Origin: JAQUOA01 sp037443785
Lineage (GTDB): Bacteria > Bacteroidota > Ignavibacteria > UBA10030 > UBA8401
Length of the DNA: 64,000 nt
Direction of reading: 5' to 3'
Assembly: GCA_037443785.1 (NCBI GenBank)
Contig: JBBINR010000013.1
Location: forward strand, 1-64,000
Positions within the stretch are counted from its first letter, which is position 1. Each line of letters opens with the position of its first letter. The translations under genes and the position numbers were made by a program. Below the pieces are notes generated by a model. The model saw nothing but the letters and a program-made list of their open reading frames with translations. It was not told the DNA's origin and did not search any database. Of the stretch, positions 43,075 through 52,245 are shown piece by piece.

Positions 43075-44937
43075 ATGAATTCAACAATATTTTTTAGAGA
43101 TAAAAATTTACATCCTATATGGGATAAAATTCAAAACGGCAAACGCCTCTCGCTCGCTGACGGCGTTACAATGTTCCAATCCAATGATGTGATTTCAATT
43201 GGAAAAATGGCAAGCATTGTTCAACAGAAAAAAAGCGGAGACGCTGTCTATTACGTCCTCAATCAAAAAATTGAACCGACCAATGTGTGCGTTCTTTCCT
43301 GCAAATTTTGTGACTTCGCTGCAAAGCAAGGAACTGAACGTGCGTACGAGATGACGATCGAAGAAATTCTTTCGAAACTCACGCCTGACATTCATGAAGT
43401 GCACATCACGGGCGGCTTGCATCCGGATTGGGAATGGAAATATTACCTCAATATGGTTCGTGAAATAAAAAAGAATTTTCCGAACACCGACGTAAAAGCA
43501 TTCACTGCTGTTGAAATAGATTTCTTTCACAAAAAATTTAAACTGCCTATTGAAGAAGTGCTCCGGCAATTATATGATGCCGGCCTTCGAACAATGCCGG
43601 GCGGAGGCGCAGAAGTTTTTTCGGAACGCGTTCGCAAACTTCTCTTTAATCAAAAGATCGGCGCGAAGACGTGGTTTGAAGTTCATAAGACCGCTCACAA
43701 ACTTGGAATCCCGACAAATTCTACGCTTCTGTATGGTCACATCGAAACATATGAAGAGCGGACAAATCATTTTATAAAATTGCGTGAAGCACAGGATGAA
43801 ACCGGCGGATTCCTTACATTTATTCCGCTTGCATTTCAGCCAGGCGACACAGGAATAAAACCGAAGAACGAATTTACTTCTGCAATTGAAGATCTCAAAA
43901 CGATTGCCATTTCTCGTTTGATGCTCGACAATTTCAACCACATCAAAGCATATTGGGTGATGTTAACAGAAGAAGTTGCATCCATTGCATTGAATTTTGG
44001 CGCAGATGATATGGATGGAACCGTGGGTGGGGAAAAAATTGCTCACGATGCCGGTGCGACATCGCCAATGACAATGGCAAAAGATCAATTGATAAAAATT
44101 ATTAAAGATGCAGGAAAAATTCCGGTCGAGCGCGATGTCTATTACAATCCGTTAAATGTCTCTACTGAAAATGTTATTGGAAAGATTCCGTATCTCAATT
44201 CCGTCCCCTTCTACGAATTTTTTGAACAGCGACAATTCAAAATACTCCCCGTTGCACCGCGGCGCATGGGCGTTCTTTCAAAACAAAATCAGCTTGATGC
44301 GGGATTGTTCTCACTTATGGATTACTTTGCGCAGCAAGAGAACCTTGAGTTGATGAATTTTTGCATTTCGTCGCGCGATCAGGTAAAAAGTGTGATGCTC
44401 TTTTCGAAAGAAGGCTGGCAAGGACTTCAGGGAAAAAATATCGGCATCATTGATGATACTGCAACGTCCGTTCGCTTGCTCCAAGTATTATTGGAAAAGA
44501 AATACAAAGTGAAGGCAAATTTTATGCGGATGCATGCCGGCATCAATGATTATTCACGATTTGACGCGGTTTTATTAATCGGAGATGAAGCATTAAAAGC
44601 ATACAAAGCCGGATTGCCAAATTTTGAACTCGTATACGACCTGGCAAAAGAATGGTATGACTGGCAAAAACTTCCCTTCGTATTCGCCGTGTGGGCACAC
44701 AAGCGTTTGATGACGGAAGATAAAAAAACAGATTTACATGAAATTATTCAACACGGTTTGGAACGCGGTGAGGCCCAACTGGATAAAATTGGTTTTCTCC
44801 ACGGGAAAAAAATCGACTTTTCGCCGAAAGAAACAACGGAATATTTGGAAGGATTTAATTACCGCCTGGGCGAACGTGAGAGAGAAGCGATGAAGGCATT
44901 CAAAAAATTCGTTGAACAAGTTGAAGTAAGTTTGTAA
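43075..44937 (+). CDS. Fused aminofutalosine synthase (MqnE) and chorismate dehydratase (MqnA)
   Basis: Residues 1 to about 355 are a radical-SAM enzyme with the C-x3-C-x2-C cluster motif at C72, C76 and C79 (CVLSCKFC), GGLHPDW and MPGGGAEVF, as in MqnE. Residues about 366-620 match MqnA (IGKIPYLNSVPFYEFF, PVAPRRMGVLSKQNQLDAGLFS, IGIIDDTATSVRLLQVLL, LIGDEALKAYK). MqnA makes 3-enolpyruvyl-benzoate from chorismate, and MqnE joins it to SAM. The two steps are consecutive, so the fusion would channel the intermediate. No stop or frameshift lies at the joint. It follows the decarboxylase gene by 45 nt. Confidence 0.93.
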   Translation: MNSTIFFRDKNLHPIWDKIQNGKRLSLADGVTMFQSNDVISIGKMASIVQQKKSGDAVYYVLNQKIEPTNVCVLSCKFCDFAAKQGTERAYEMTIEEILSKLTPDIHEVHITGGLHPDWEWKYYLNMVREIKKNFPNTDVKAFTAVEIDFFHKKFKLPIEEVLRQLYDAGLRTMPGGGAEVFSERVRKLLFNQKIGAKTWFEVHKTAHKLGIPTNSTLLYGHIETYEERTNHFIKLREAQDETGGFLTFIPLAFQPGDTGIKPKNEFTSAIEDLKTIAISRLMLDNFNHIKAYWVMLTEEVASIALNFGADDMDGTVGGEKIAHDAGATSPMTMAKDQLIKIIKDAGKIPVERDVYYNPLNVSTENVIGKIPYLNSVPFYEFFEQRQFKILPVAPRRMGVLSKQNQLDAGLFSLMDYFAQQENLELMNFCISSRDQVKSVMLFSKEGWQGLQGKNIGIIDDTATSVRLLQVLLEKKYKVKANFMRMHAGINDYSRFDAVLLIGDEALKAYKAGLPNFELVYDLAKEWYDWQKLPFVFAVWAHKRLMTEDKKTDLHEIIQHGLERGEAQLDKIGFLHGKKIDFSPKETTEYLEGFNYRLGEREREAMKAFKKFVEQVEVSL

Positions 44938-44972
44938 ATTAACTAACAGTAATTTTTCAATAGTGCGATATA

Positions 44973-45842
44973 ATGGATCAACAACTTCTACACAAAATTC
45001 AAGAACTTGTCGGACAAGGCGAGAAATTAATTCCTGAAGGCGGGTTGGAATTTTCCGGCTATAATGCAAAGATGCAAAGCCAATATTTATTATGGCGGAA
45101 AAACTGTCTTGATACCCTTTCAAAAGCAGGTGAAAAAATTACTCCGTTGCGCGAGAAAGTAACGAAAGATGAAAACGGAGCGTATTTCTATCAGAATTCA
45201 GCGCAATTAATCGTCGACGTGTTGAAGCAATCCTTACCATTGGTAGAAGCGGAAGTAAAGAAAAACTCAAAACCCGTCGGTGCAAATCTAAAACCTTCAT
45301 TTGAAGCAGCAAAGGAACCAGCTATGGAACCCGCAAAAGCTCAACCGAAGCCCGCACCACAACCGAAAGTTGATCCCACTCCTGCACCTGAACCAAAAGT
45401 TCAACCGGCATCTGCTCCAGTTCAAAAACAACCGGCAGCATCGCCATCGGCAAGCAGTAAAGAAGTTTTTGTGTTATCATCGTCCGAATCTGAGCTGCAA
45501 AACCAGTTAACCTCTTTTCTGAAGGAAATTGGAATTGAATCGATTGCATTCCAGCGCGGCACCGCGATTGATGCGATCGTTTCTTTCCTTGATAAACATC
45601 CAAATATCAAATACGCGTACTACCTCTTCAACGCTGAAGATATGAACAACGCGATGTTTGAACTCGGCTATCTCGCCGGAAAAATCGGGACAGGAAGAAT
45701 TTGCTGCGTCCATAAAAAAGAAGATGCTCCGCCAAAAGGCATTCCTGGAATTACTTATAAAGAGATCGTTGTGAAGTTGGAAGAGATCAGTTTTGGACTT
45801 ATTAAGGACCTGAAAGCGGCGGGATATACTGTAACGATCTGA
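44973..45842 (+). CDS. TIR-like (CAP12/Pycsar effector-type) domain protein in the menaquinone operon
   Basis: 289 aa in three parts. Residues 1-95 are a helical region I do not recognise. Residues about 98-162 are a Pro/Ala/Lys-rich linker (PAPQPKVDPTPAPEPK). Residues 163-289 resemble the TIR-like nucleotide-binding domain found in CBASS/Pycsar effectors: EVFVLSSSESELQNQLTSFL opening strand, IKYAYYLFNAEDM, MFELGYLAGKIG with the glutamate (about E230) that is catalytic in NAD-cleaving relatives, and a closing LIKDLKAAGYTV helix. No cyclase gene is nearby. It sits between mqnEA (35-nt gap) and mqnC (33-nt gap) in the same direction, so co-expression is likely. NAD(P) or nucleotide binding is inference. 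Confidence 0.7.
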   Translation: MDQQLLHKIQELVGQGEKLIPEGGLEFSGYNAKMQSQYLLWRKNCLDTLSKAGEKITPLREKVTKDENGAYFYQNSAQLIVDVLKQSLPLVEAEVKKNSKPVGANLKPSFEAAKEPAMEPAKAQPKPAPQPKVDPTPAPEPKVQPASAPVQKQPAASPSASSKEVFVLSSSESELQNQLTSFLKEIGIESIAFQRGTAIDAIVSFLDKHPNIKYAYYLFNAEDMNNAMFELGYLAGKIGTGRICCVHKKEDAPPKGIPGITYKEIVVKLEEISFGLIKDLKAAGYTVTI

Positions 45843-45875
45843 CATCCTCCTAAATTTTAATAACTTTTTTTATTA

Positions 45876-46973
45876 ATGATGAATCTTGCCGATTTATATT
45901 CCAAAATCCGTAGCGGGCAGCGTATCGACCGCGAAGAAGGATTGTTTGTTTTCCGCAATGCACAATTGCTTGATCTTGGCGACCTTGCCAACGAAATTCG
46001 ATTCAAGAAAAATCCTCTCCCGCAAGTAACATTCGTGCTCGACTCAAATCCAAATTATACCAATGTGTGCACAATCGATTGCATCTTTTGCGCATTCTAC
46101 CGTCATCCCGGTGAAGAAGGCGTTTATACGCACACGGTCGATGAGATGATTCAAAATTTCAAGCAGTCGGCGGCAAAAGGAATTACGACCATTCTGCTTC
46201 AAGGCGGTGTCAATCCTGAATTACCGTTTGACTATTATCTTGAAATGGTATCACGCACGATCAAAGAAGTTCCGCAAATTCACCCACACTTCTTCTCGAC
46301 GTCAGAAATTTTGGAGATGTCGCGCGTTTCTGGTTTGTCTCTTATCGATACATTAAAAAAATTGTGGGACGCCGGATTGCGCTCCATACCCGGCGGCGGT
46401 GCGGAAATTCTTTCGGACCGCGTAAAGAAAAAAATCAGCAGCAAAAAAGGAACGTCGGCAGATTGGTTGAATGTCATGCGTGAAGCGCATAAGCTCGGAT
46501 ACAAAACGACCGCAACGATGATGTACGGACATCTTGAAAAAGATGAAGACATTATCGAGCATCTCGAAGTCATTCGACAGCTTCAAGACGAATATCACGG
46601 ATTTACTGCATTTGTTCCGTGGAGTTTTAAACCTGGAAATACTCCTCTTGAAAAAATAATCCCTACATATGCAACCCCCAAACGGTATCTTGAAATGATA
46701 GCATTCTCAAGAATCTACCTCGATAATTTTGATCACGTTCAAGCCTCATGGTTTAGCGAAGGAAAAAAGACAGGACAGATTGCGCTTCATTTTGGTGCAG
46801 ATGATTTTGGTGGAACACTGCTCGAGGAGAATGTCCATGCGGCGGCAAATTTTGTGAACAAGACAAATACCGAAGAATGTATCTCTCTCATTCACGAATC
46901 AGGTTTTGATGCAGCCCAACGAGGGACGCTGTATGAGATCAAAAAAGTTATTTCGAAAACAAAAGCGGCTTAA
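45876..46973 (+). CDS. mqnC: Cyclic dehypoxanthine futalosine synthase
   Basis: Radical-SAM enzyme that cyclises dehypoxanthine futalosine in menaquinone synthesis. The 365-aa protein has the cluster motif C65-x3-C69-x2-C72 (CTIDCIFC) followed by AFYRHPGEEGVYTH, a signature of MqnC, and TTILLQGGVNPELPFDYY. It is a distant paralogue of the MqnE part of the fusion. mqnB and mqnD are not in this window. It ends by overlapping the convergent phosphomutase gene by 4 nt, with no terminator between. Confidence 0.95.
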   Translation: MMNLADLYSKIRSGQRIDREEGLFVFRNAQLLDLGDLANEIRFKKNPLPQVTFVLDSNPNYTNVCTIDCIFCAFYRHPGEEGVYTHTVDEMIQNFKQSAAKGITTILLQGGVNPELPFDYYLEMVSRTIKEVPQIHPHFFSTSEILEMSRVSGLSLIDTLKKLWDAGLRSIPGGGAEILSDRVKKKISSKKGTSADWLNVMREAHKLGYKTTATMMYGHLEKDEDIIEHLEVIRQLQDEYHGFTAFVPWSFKPGNTPLEKIIPTYATPKRYLEMIAFSRIYLDNFDHVQASWFSEGKKTGQIALHFGADDFGGTLLEENVHAAANFVNKTNTEECISLIHESGFDAAQRGTLYEIKKVISKTKAA

Positions 46974-48406
46974 ATATCGATAAGTCGCTTTCCTTCTTCC
47001 AACAGTCTTTTCATCTCAGATTCGTTTTGCCCTTCGGCATAGATTCGCACAAGCGGTTCCGTTTGTGACGCTCTGATAAAAAGCCATCGGCAATCGCCGC
47101 AAATATATTTTACACCGCTCACTTCTCCGTCGTCCGAAAACACTTCTTTGTCTTGGATCGGAAACTTCATTAACAAATCGATCGGGCTTTGAAACAGCTT
47201 TGAGAAGATATGTCCTCTGTCTTTTTTGTGGACGTGAATATCAATCCTGCCAAAGTGAAATTTTCCGACAATCAATTCTATTTCATCGAGTATCTGGTAG
47301 AGAGATTTTTCTGTCTGAGCTATCATTTCACAGAACATCAAACCGGAAAGAATTCCATCCCGATCCGGTACATGATTTTTAAATCCAAATCCTCCGCTCT
47401 CTTCAGCACCGAACATGAAATCTTCTTTCAGCATCACTTCGGTAACACTGCTGAATCCAACGTTGACATCATAAACTTTTGAGCGCCATTGTTCTGCAAG
47501 CAATCGAACCTTATCGGTTACCGACGCTGATTTAATAATCGCTCCGTTCCATTTTTTATTCTCGTGGAGGTGCCATAGCAGCGTCAGAATATTTTCTTGA
47601 GCGGTCATCCATTTCCCGTCTTCAAAGACAATGCTGCAACGATCGGCGTCGCCGTCTGTCGCAATTCCAAAAATTGCATCGGTAACGCTTGTGTTATACT
47701 TCAATGGCTCAAGATTTTTTTCAATCGGTTCCGGCAGACGATCATAGAAATTCGGCTCGGCAGATCCAAAAATGGTTTGCGCGCGCCAGCCTGCATCAAC
47801 CAAAATTTCTTCCAGAATTGTCTGGCCGGCTCCACCCATCGAATCAATCATGACACTTGGGTTATTTGCAGGATTCAGCGCGAATTTTCGAAGAACGTCA
47901 AAATCTACAAGAGTCTGTATATGCCGAGTATATTCCGGCAGAAAGTTTTTTATCTCAATTCGGTCGCTCGATTGTTTGTTATCAACACTCTCTCTGAGAA
48001 ATTCAAAAACCTTCTTTGTTTCTGTTCTTAAAAATGGCCCGCCAAAACTTCCTTTAAACTTTATGCCGTTGTACTGTGCAGAATTATGGCTTGCCGTAAT
48101 CATAATTCCCGCGGCACATGAATATTTTTTTAGTGTAAACGACAGTACCGGGGTTGGAATAATTTTTTCGGAAAGAAGAACAGAAAATCCTTGTGCAGAC
48201 AAAATACGGGCAAACAGCGTTGCAAAATCTTTTGAATATTTTCTGCCGTCAAATCCTATTGCTACGGTTGTATCGGATTGTTTCTCTGCTATGAGATATC
48301 GAGCAAATGCTTCTGCAACGCGTATAAGATTCCGTTCATTAAAGACATCATCAAGAATTCCACGCCAGCCGTTCGCGCCAAATTTGATAGGAGGATTCAT
48401 TGTCAT
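46970..48406 (-). CDS. Phosphomannomutase / phosphoglucomutase family protein
   Basis: Alpha-D-phosphohexomutase of 478 aa. The phosphoserine is about S106 in ITASHNSAQYNGIKFK, the metal loop is IATDGDADRCSIVF, the sugar loop is FGAEESGGFGFKNH and the phosphate-binding loop is RASQTEPLVRIYAEG. Substrate preference (mannose or glucose phosphate) cannot be read safely. Its start touches the stop of the PAP2 gene at 48406-49305, so they may be co-transcribed. Confidence 0.93.
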   Translation of the reverse strand: MTMNPPIKFGANGWRGILDDVFNERNLIRVAEAFARYLIAEKQSDTTVAIGFDGRKYSKDFATLFARILSAQGFSVLLSEKIIPTPVLSFTLKKYSCAAGIMITASHNSAQYNGIKFKGSFGGPFLRTETKKVFEFLRESVDNKQSSDRIEIKNFLPEYTRHIQTLVDFDVLRKFALNPANNPSVMIDSMGGAGQTILEEILVDAGWRAQTIFGSAEPNFYDRLPEPIEKNLEPLKYNTSVTDAIFGIATDGDADRCSIVFEDGKWMTAQENILTLLWHLHENKKWNGAIIKSASVTDKVRLLAEQWRSKVYDVNVGFSSVTEVMLKEDFMFGAEESGGFGFKNHVPDRDGILSGLMFCEMIAQTEKSLYQILDEIELIVGKFHFGRIDIHVHKKDRGHIFSKLFQSPIDLLMKFPIQDKEVFSDDGEVSGVKYICGDCRWLFIRASQTEPLVRIYAEGQNESEMKRLLEEGKRLIDI

Positions 48407-49305
48407 TAAAAGTTGACCGTAAACTGAAGGGCAGGTTGTTCGTGAATTAGGCTAAGTGAAAGTTGAGTATTAACATCGCCGGGAGAAATGGTTTCATTGC
48501 TGTGCCGGGCAATTTGTTTACCACACACATATCCAAGCACACCGCCCACAAAAACATCAGACGCCCAATGAGCGTGCTCGATCAATCGGGTTAAACCGAT
48601 CCCCGAAGCAATCGTGTATGCAATCGGCGGGACAAGCGCATAATCACTATACTCTTCACTGATAACCGAAGCAATTGCAAATGCGGTTGTGGTATGTCCC
48701 GATGGAAATGCATCGAATTGCGCAGGGGTTTCAAAACCCTGCTTAAAAAATCCGGTCACCCAATGCCATTGACCTCCCGATTGATGTGAAAAGTGATATG
48801 CAGCGCTCGGCCGTTCACGGCTAAAAATAATTTTCCCAACTCTTGCCCAAACTCCAGATGTTATAAGCGCTTCGGTAATTAAAAGCGTTGTATGCTGTGC
48901 ATGTGTGTCATTCCAAATAATGCTGTAGGCTCCAAAAACTCCTGTCGCAACAATTCCACGAAAGCCGCCAAAGTCTGTAAGCTGCGGACTGGTCCGATGG
49001 ACAAATCGATAATGGCTGTCTAATGGACTAAAAATATTATCAATCTTTTGATCCAGAGCAATAAGTGAAACGGTAACGACAACACCTCCTCCAAGCAACA
49101 ATGCTTGGTCATTTGAAAGCTTGAATGGCGCTTTGGCTTGCTCAATAAAACTACTACCCAAGTCCGTAAAGAAATTATATTCTTGAACTTGCAGTGGCTG
49201 TTCGTTTGCCGTTTTTAATATTTTAATAGTATCATTTTGAATATTTTGTGAAAAACATCCGGACGAAACTAGAATGAGCGCTATGACAACGGAGGCGAAC
49301 TTCAT
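48406..49305 (-). CDS. PAP2-family phosphatase, exported
   Basis: A 299-aa protein with a signal sequence containing a possible lipobox (MKFASVVIALILVSSGCFSQ). The PAP2 catalytic motifs are KIIFSRERPSAA, FPSGHTTTAFA and RLIEHAHWASDV. Such enzymes remove phosphate from lipid phosphates, for example undecaprenyl pyrophosphate or phosphatidic acid. I start at the ATG at 49305 because it begins the signal peptide and lies 1 nt from the previous stop. The frame to 49422 would overlap the upstream gene. Confidence 0.85.
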   Translation of the reverse strand: MKFASVVIALILVSSGCFSQNIQNDTIKILKTANEQPLQVQEYNFFTDLGSSFIEQAKAPFKLSNDQALLLGGGVVVTVSLIALDQKIDNIFSPLDSHYRFVHRTSPQLTDFGGFRGIVATGVFGAYSIIWNDTHAQHTTLLITEALITSGVWARVGKIIFSRERPSAAYHFSHQSGGQWHWVTGFFKQGFETPAQFDAFPSGHTTTAFAIASVISEEYSDYALVPPIAYTIASGIGLTRLIEHAHWASDVFVGGVLGYVCGKQIARHSNETISPGDVNTQLSLSLIHEQPALQFTVNF

Positions 49306-49306
49306 A

Positions 49307-50251
49307 TTACAAAAGCCACTCCAAAGAAATTCCCGGGGTGTAACCATGCAAGAGCGTAAGATGTGCGTCCGGATGAAAGACTGAATTTGAGGAACCAAAG
49401 TGCTCTTGCTTTTGTCGCTCATTAATCACCTTTGCAAATGAATAACCGATGGCAATTCCCAATGGATAATCGCTCATCCAATGAATTCCCTGACCGAGCA
49501 TGGCAATACCGATACAACCAATGGCAGAATATCCGACATAAGGAATCCACGTTGCTTCCGGGTAATTATCCATGATAACAGTAAGCGTTGCTGTTGCCGT
49601 AGCCAGATGTCCTGTTGGAAATGCATCATACTTCGGGACGTGTTTCACGTAATCAATCTGATTGGGAAATAATCTCCACTTTCCGCTCCACGATGTAGCC
49701 AGTATCGGCGTTTCTCTGCCCGTAAGATGTTTGAGAAGTTGAATGACCGCACCGCAAGTTAAAATAACTTCAACTGTTTGTGATGCGGTTTGCAATGATT
49801 TATTGTTATCCGCTGCAAATCCGTGGATAGCAAAAGCACCGGCGATCCCAAATTGAAACCATCCTTGCCCCATAAATTCTGCCCGATCAGAAAGTTTTCG
49901 GAATGTATAATTCTGTTCGTAGAGTTTTCGTGCCGGTACATACATTTCGTGATCGTAGATAACAAGAAGTGTTGTCAATGCTGTTATTCCTGCATACAAA
50001 GGAAGCCGCTCTGCTCGAAATTCTCGCTGATACCATCCGGCCCATGTTCCCGGCATATTGGTAAAAGGATCTTTCCAACTCAGCGCAGTTTCCAACTGAA
50101 AAGAGCGTTGAAAGATTTGTGCTGAGGAGTCTTGGTTCCCCGCCAAAAAAGCAAAAGGCAATCCTGATGTATTTCCAAAATCCTTATTTTGGGAAAACAC
50201 AACGGAGGAAAACAAAAAATATATGGTCGATATTTTTAGGAAGGTATTCAC
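49307..50251 (-). CDS. Second PAP2-family phosphatase, exported
   Basis: A 314-aa PAP2 protein, clearly different from its neighbour. The motifs are KHLTGRETP, FPTGHLATATA (Thr replaces the usual Ser) and QGIHWMSDYPLG. The signal peptide is NTFLKISTIYFLFSSVVFSQ. I propose a GTG start at 50251, which opens the signal peptide and avoids overlap with the zinc-ribbon gene. The ribosome site is poor and a start at 50305 is possible. It is translated in tandem with the next PAP2 gene. Confidence 0.78.
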   Translation of the reverse strand: MNTFLKISTIYFLFSSVVFSQNKDFGNTSGLPFAFLAGNQDSSAQIFQRSFQLETALSWKDPFTNMPGTWAGWYQREFRAERLPLYAGITALTTLLVIYDHEMYVPARKLYEQNYTFRKLSDRAEFMGQGWFQFGIAGAFAIHGFAADNNKSLQTASQTVEVILTCGAVIQLLKHLTGRETPILATSWSGKWRLFPNQIDYVKHVPKYDAFPTGHLATATATLTVIMDNYPEATWIPYVGYSAIGCIGIAMLGQGIHWMSDYPLGIAIGYSFAKVINERQKQEHFGSSNSVFHPDAHLTLLHGYTPGISLEWLL

Positions 50252-50270
50252 ATCCAAGATTGTTAAAATA

Positions 50271-50852
50271 TTATTCCAACATCTCTGACTCCGAAAAATT
50301 CTCATTCACTATTTTAACTGCTTCGAGGTAGCGGTTTGAAGGAACGAAAATTTTAATCGGATATTTGAAGATCGTTCGGCCAAGCGCATTGTCGATGAAT
50401 CCATCGGCAATTGTAGCGATATTACCGGTATTTCTTCTGTTGGTAGTAATACCGGCACTTTCCAATTTTCCACGAATAATTTCCGCTTCCATATAGTCGG
50501 AAGATTTCACCACAAGTGCCCAGCCCTCGGAGACTTCCACGGAGGCATGAGCAGTACAAAGAAATCTGTTGTTCTTTTCCGTCAAGCATTGATCGCAAAA
50601 TAATTGATGGCAAATAACACAAACGCCAGTAGCGATTCCTGTCGGATGATTAGTACAGGAGTATTGATCTTCGGCAAATAATGTTCCGCACTGCGGGCAG
50701 TAATCGGAATCCAGATCAACTTCACCACCGCAATGATCGCATTCATCCATCGGCCTCGATTCCGGCAGCGTATTCGCCAAAAGCACGTTACAATCGGCAC
50801 AGAAGACCGCATCATCGGTATATTCAGTTTTACATTCCGGACAGTATTTCAT
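50271..50852 (-). CDS. Zinc-ribbon / B-box-like protein with C-terminal DUF2007 domain
   Basis: 193 aa. The N-terminal half holds several Cys pairs: CPECKTEYTDDAVFCADC, CDHCGGEVDLDSDYCPQC, and a cross-brace B-box-like CTNHP...CVICHQLFCDQC. The C-terminal 85 residues (ALVVKSSDYMEAEIIRGKLESAGI, KIFVPSNRYLEAVKIVNE) match the DUF2007 'putative signal transducing' domain. No enzyme function is visible; a protein-interaction role is likely. It lies upstream of the two PAP2 genes in the same direction. Confidence 0.75.
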   Translation of the reverse strand: MKYCPECKTEYTDDAVFCADCNVLLANTLPESRPMDECDHCGGEVDLDSDYCPQCGTLFAEDQYSCTNHPTGIATGVCVICHQLFCDQCLTEKNNRFLCTAHASVEVSEGWALVVKSSDYMEAEIIRGKLESAGITTNRRNTGNIATIADGFIDNALGRTIFKYPIKIFVPSNRYLEAVKIVNENFSESEMLE

Positions 50853-50911
50853 TACCGCCTCCTTTTTCCGCTTCGATAAAAAAAAAGTGATGATATCTGT
50901 GCGGTGATTTA

Positions 50912-52006
50912 TTAGACGTTAAATCTAAAGTGACAAATATCCCCGTCATGCATTATGTATTCACGCCCTTCGACATGAAGCAAACCAGCTTCTTTTACCG
51001 CAGCTTCGGTTTTTAATCGAAACAAATCTTCACACTTCATAATTTCAGCCCGGATGAAGCCTTTTTCAAAATCTGTGTGGATTACACCTGCAGCTTCCGG
51101 AGCCATTGCACCTTTGCGGAGTGTCCAAGCATGAACTTCCTTCGGTCCCGCAGTAAAGAATGTTATCAAGTGCAACAAGTCCATTCCTTCACGGATAACT
51201 TTTTGCAAACCCGATTCCTTCAATCCAAGTCCCTCTAAAAAGCCCGCTCGATCTTCTTGCGGAAGTTCGGCAACTTCGGCTTCAACTGCCGCGCTTACGA
51301 CAACAACTTTTGCACCTTCCTTTGCGGCAATTTCTTTCACTTGTTCTACATATTGATTTCCCGAAGAGATTTCTTTTTCATGAACATTGCATACGTACAT
51401 CACCGGTTTATTGGTGAGAAGGTGCATGTCACGAAGCCATAATTTTTCTTCTTCATTGTGCGCTTCTACATATCGAGCCAAACGACCGGTCAGCAAATGA
51501 TTTTTTAATTTCAAACAAAAATCAGCCTCAGGTTTTACCTTTTTATCATTCTTTGCGCGATGCTCGGAATCCCGTACTTTCTTTTCTACCGTGTCGAGAT
51601 CTTTCAGTATCAATTCTGTTTCAATAACTTCAATATCTCGCTTCGGATTAACACTGCCGTCAACATGTACAACATTCGGGTCATCAAAGCACCGGACAAC
51701 ATGGGCAATGGCGTCAACATCACGAATGTGGGACAAGAACTGATTACCGAGCCCTTCTCCTTTACTTGCCCCTTTCACAAGTCCGGCAATATCAACAAAC
51801 TCAATTGAAGAAGGAAGAATCTTTTGTGAACCATAAATTTGTACAAGTTTATCAATTCGATCATCTGCAACAAAAACAACACCGACATTCGGCTCAATCG
51901 TACAAAAAGGATAGTTTGCAGCTTCGGCACCTGCCGCAGTGATTGCATTAAAGAGCGTTGATTTACCTACATTTGGAAGTCCTACAATACCGACATTAAA
52001 ACCCAT
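50912..52006 (-). CDS. ychF: Redox-regulated ATPase YchF
   Basis: Obg-family P-loop NTPase of 364 aa that prefers ATP and acts in ribosome or stress physiology. The P-loop is GLPNVGKST (residues 9-17), followed by NYPFCTIEPNVG, the NKPVMYVCNV motif and the C-terminal TGS domain (TFFTAGPKEVHAWTLRKG). Length and start are standard. Confidence 0.97.
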   Translation of the reverse strand: MGFNVGIVGLPNVGKSTLFNAITAAGAEAANYPFCTIEPNVGVVFVADDRIDKLVQIYGSQKILPSSIEFVDIAGLVKGASKGEGLGNQFLSHIRDVDAIAHVVRCFDDPNVVHVDGSVNPKRDIEVIETELILKDLDTVEKKVRDSEHRAKNDKKVKPEADFCLKLKNHLLTGRLARYVEAHNEEEKLWLRDMHLLTNKPVMYVCNVHEKEISSGNQYVEQVKEIAAKEGAKVVVVSAAVEAEVAELPQEDRAGFLEGLGLKESGLQKVIREGMDLLHLITFFTAGPKEVHAWTLRKGAMAPEAAGVIHTDFEKGFIRAEIMKCEDLFRLKTEAAVKEAGLLHVEGREYIMHDGDICHFRFNV

Positions 52007-52011
52007 TTTTC

Positions 52012-52072
52012 AATTACCAATTAACTCCGCCAGAAGCGGATGCACCTTGCGTGCAAATGAACAATTACCAAA
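52012..52072. repeat. Small palindromic element flanked by a 10-bp direct repeat
   Basis: CAATTACCAA occurs at 52012-52021 and 52063-52072. Between the copies lie two tandem hairpins, TCCGC/GCGGA (52027-52041) and TGCAC/GTGCA (52042-52056). The flanking repeat looks like a target duplication of a small inserted element. Confidence 0.4.
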
Positions 52073-52245
52073 TTTCATTTTGGAGTGAATTACACTTGAA
52101 GATACGGAAAATTGCTTTGATGACCAAAAAAGTAACCGTGATTTTTCACATTGCCGAAATGGTTTTTTCAATCTATATTAACCACATCTATGCCGCCACT
52201 CCCCATTATTAATTTGGCTGCATAACAACAAATACAGGAGCTTTC

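Noticed and set aside
45301..45510. Pro/Gln/His-rich frames over the TIR-like gene linker
   Set aside because: They are shadow frames of the repetitive Pro/Ala/Lys linker codons.
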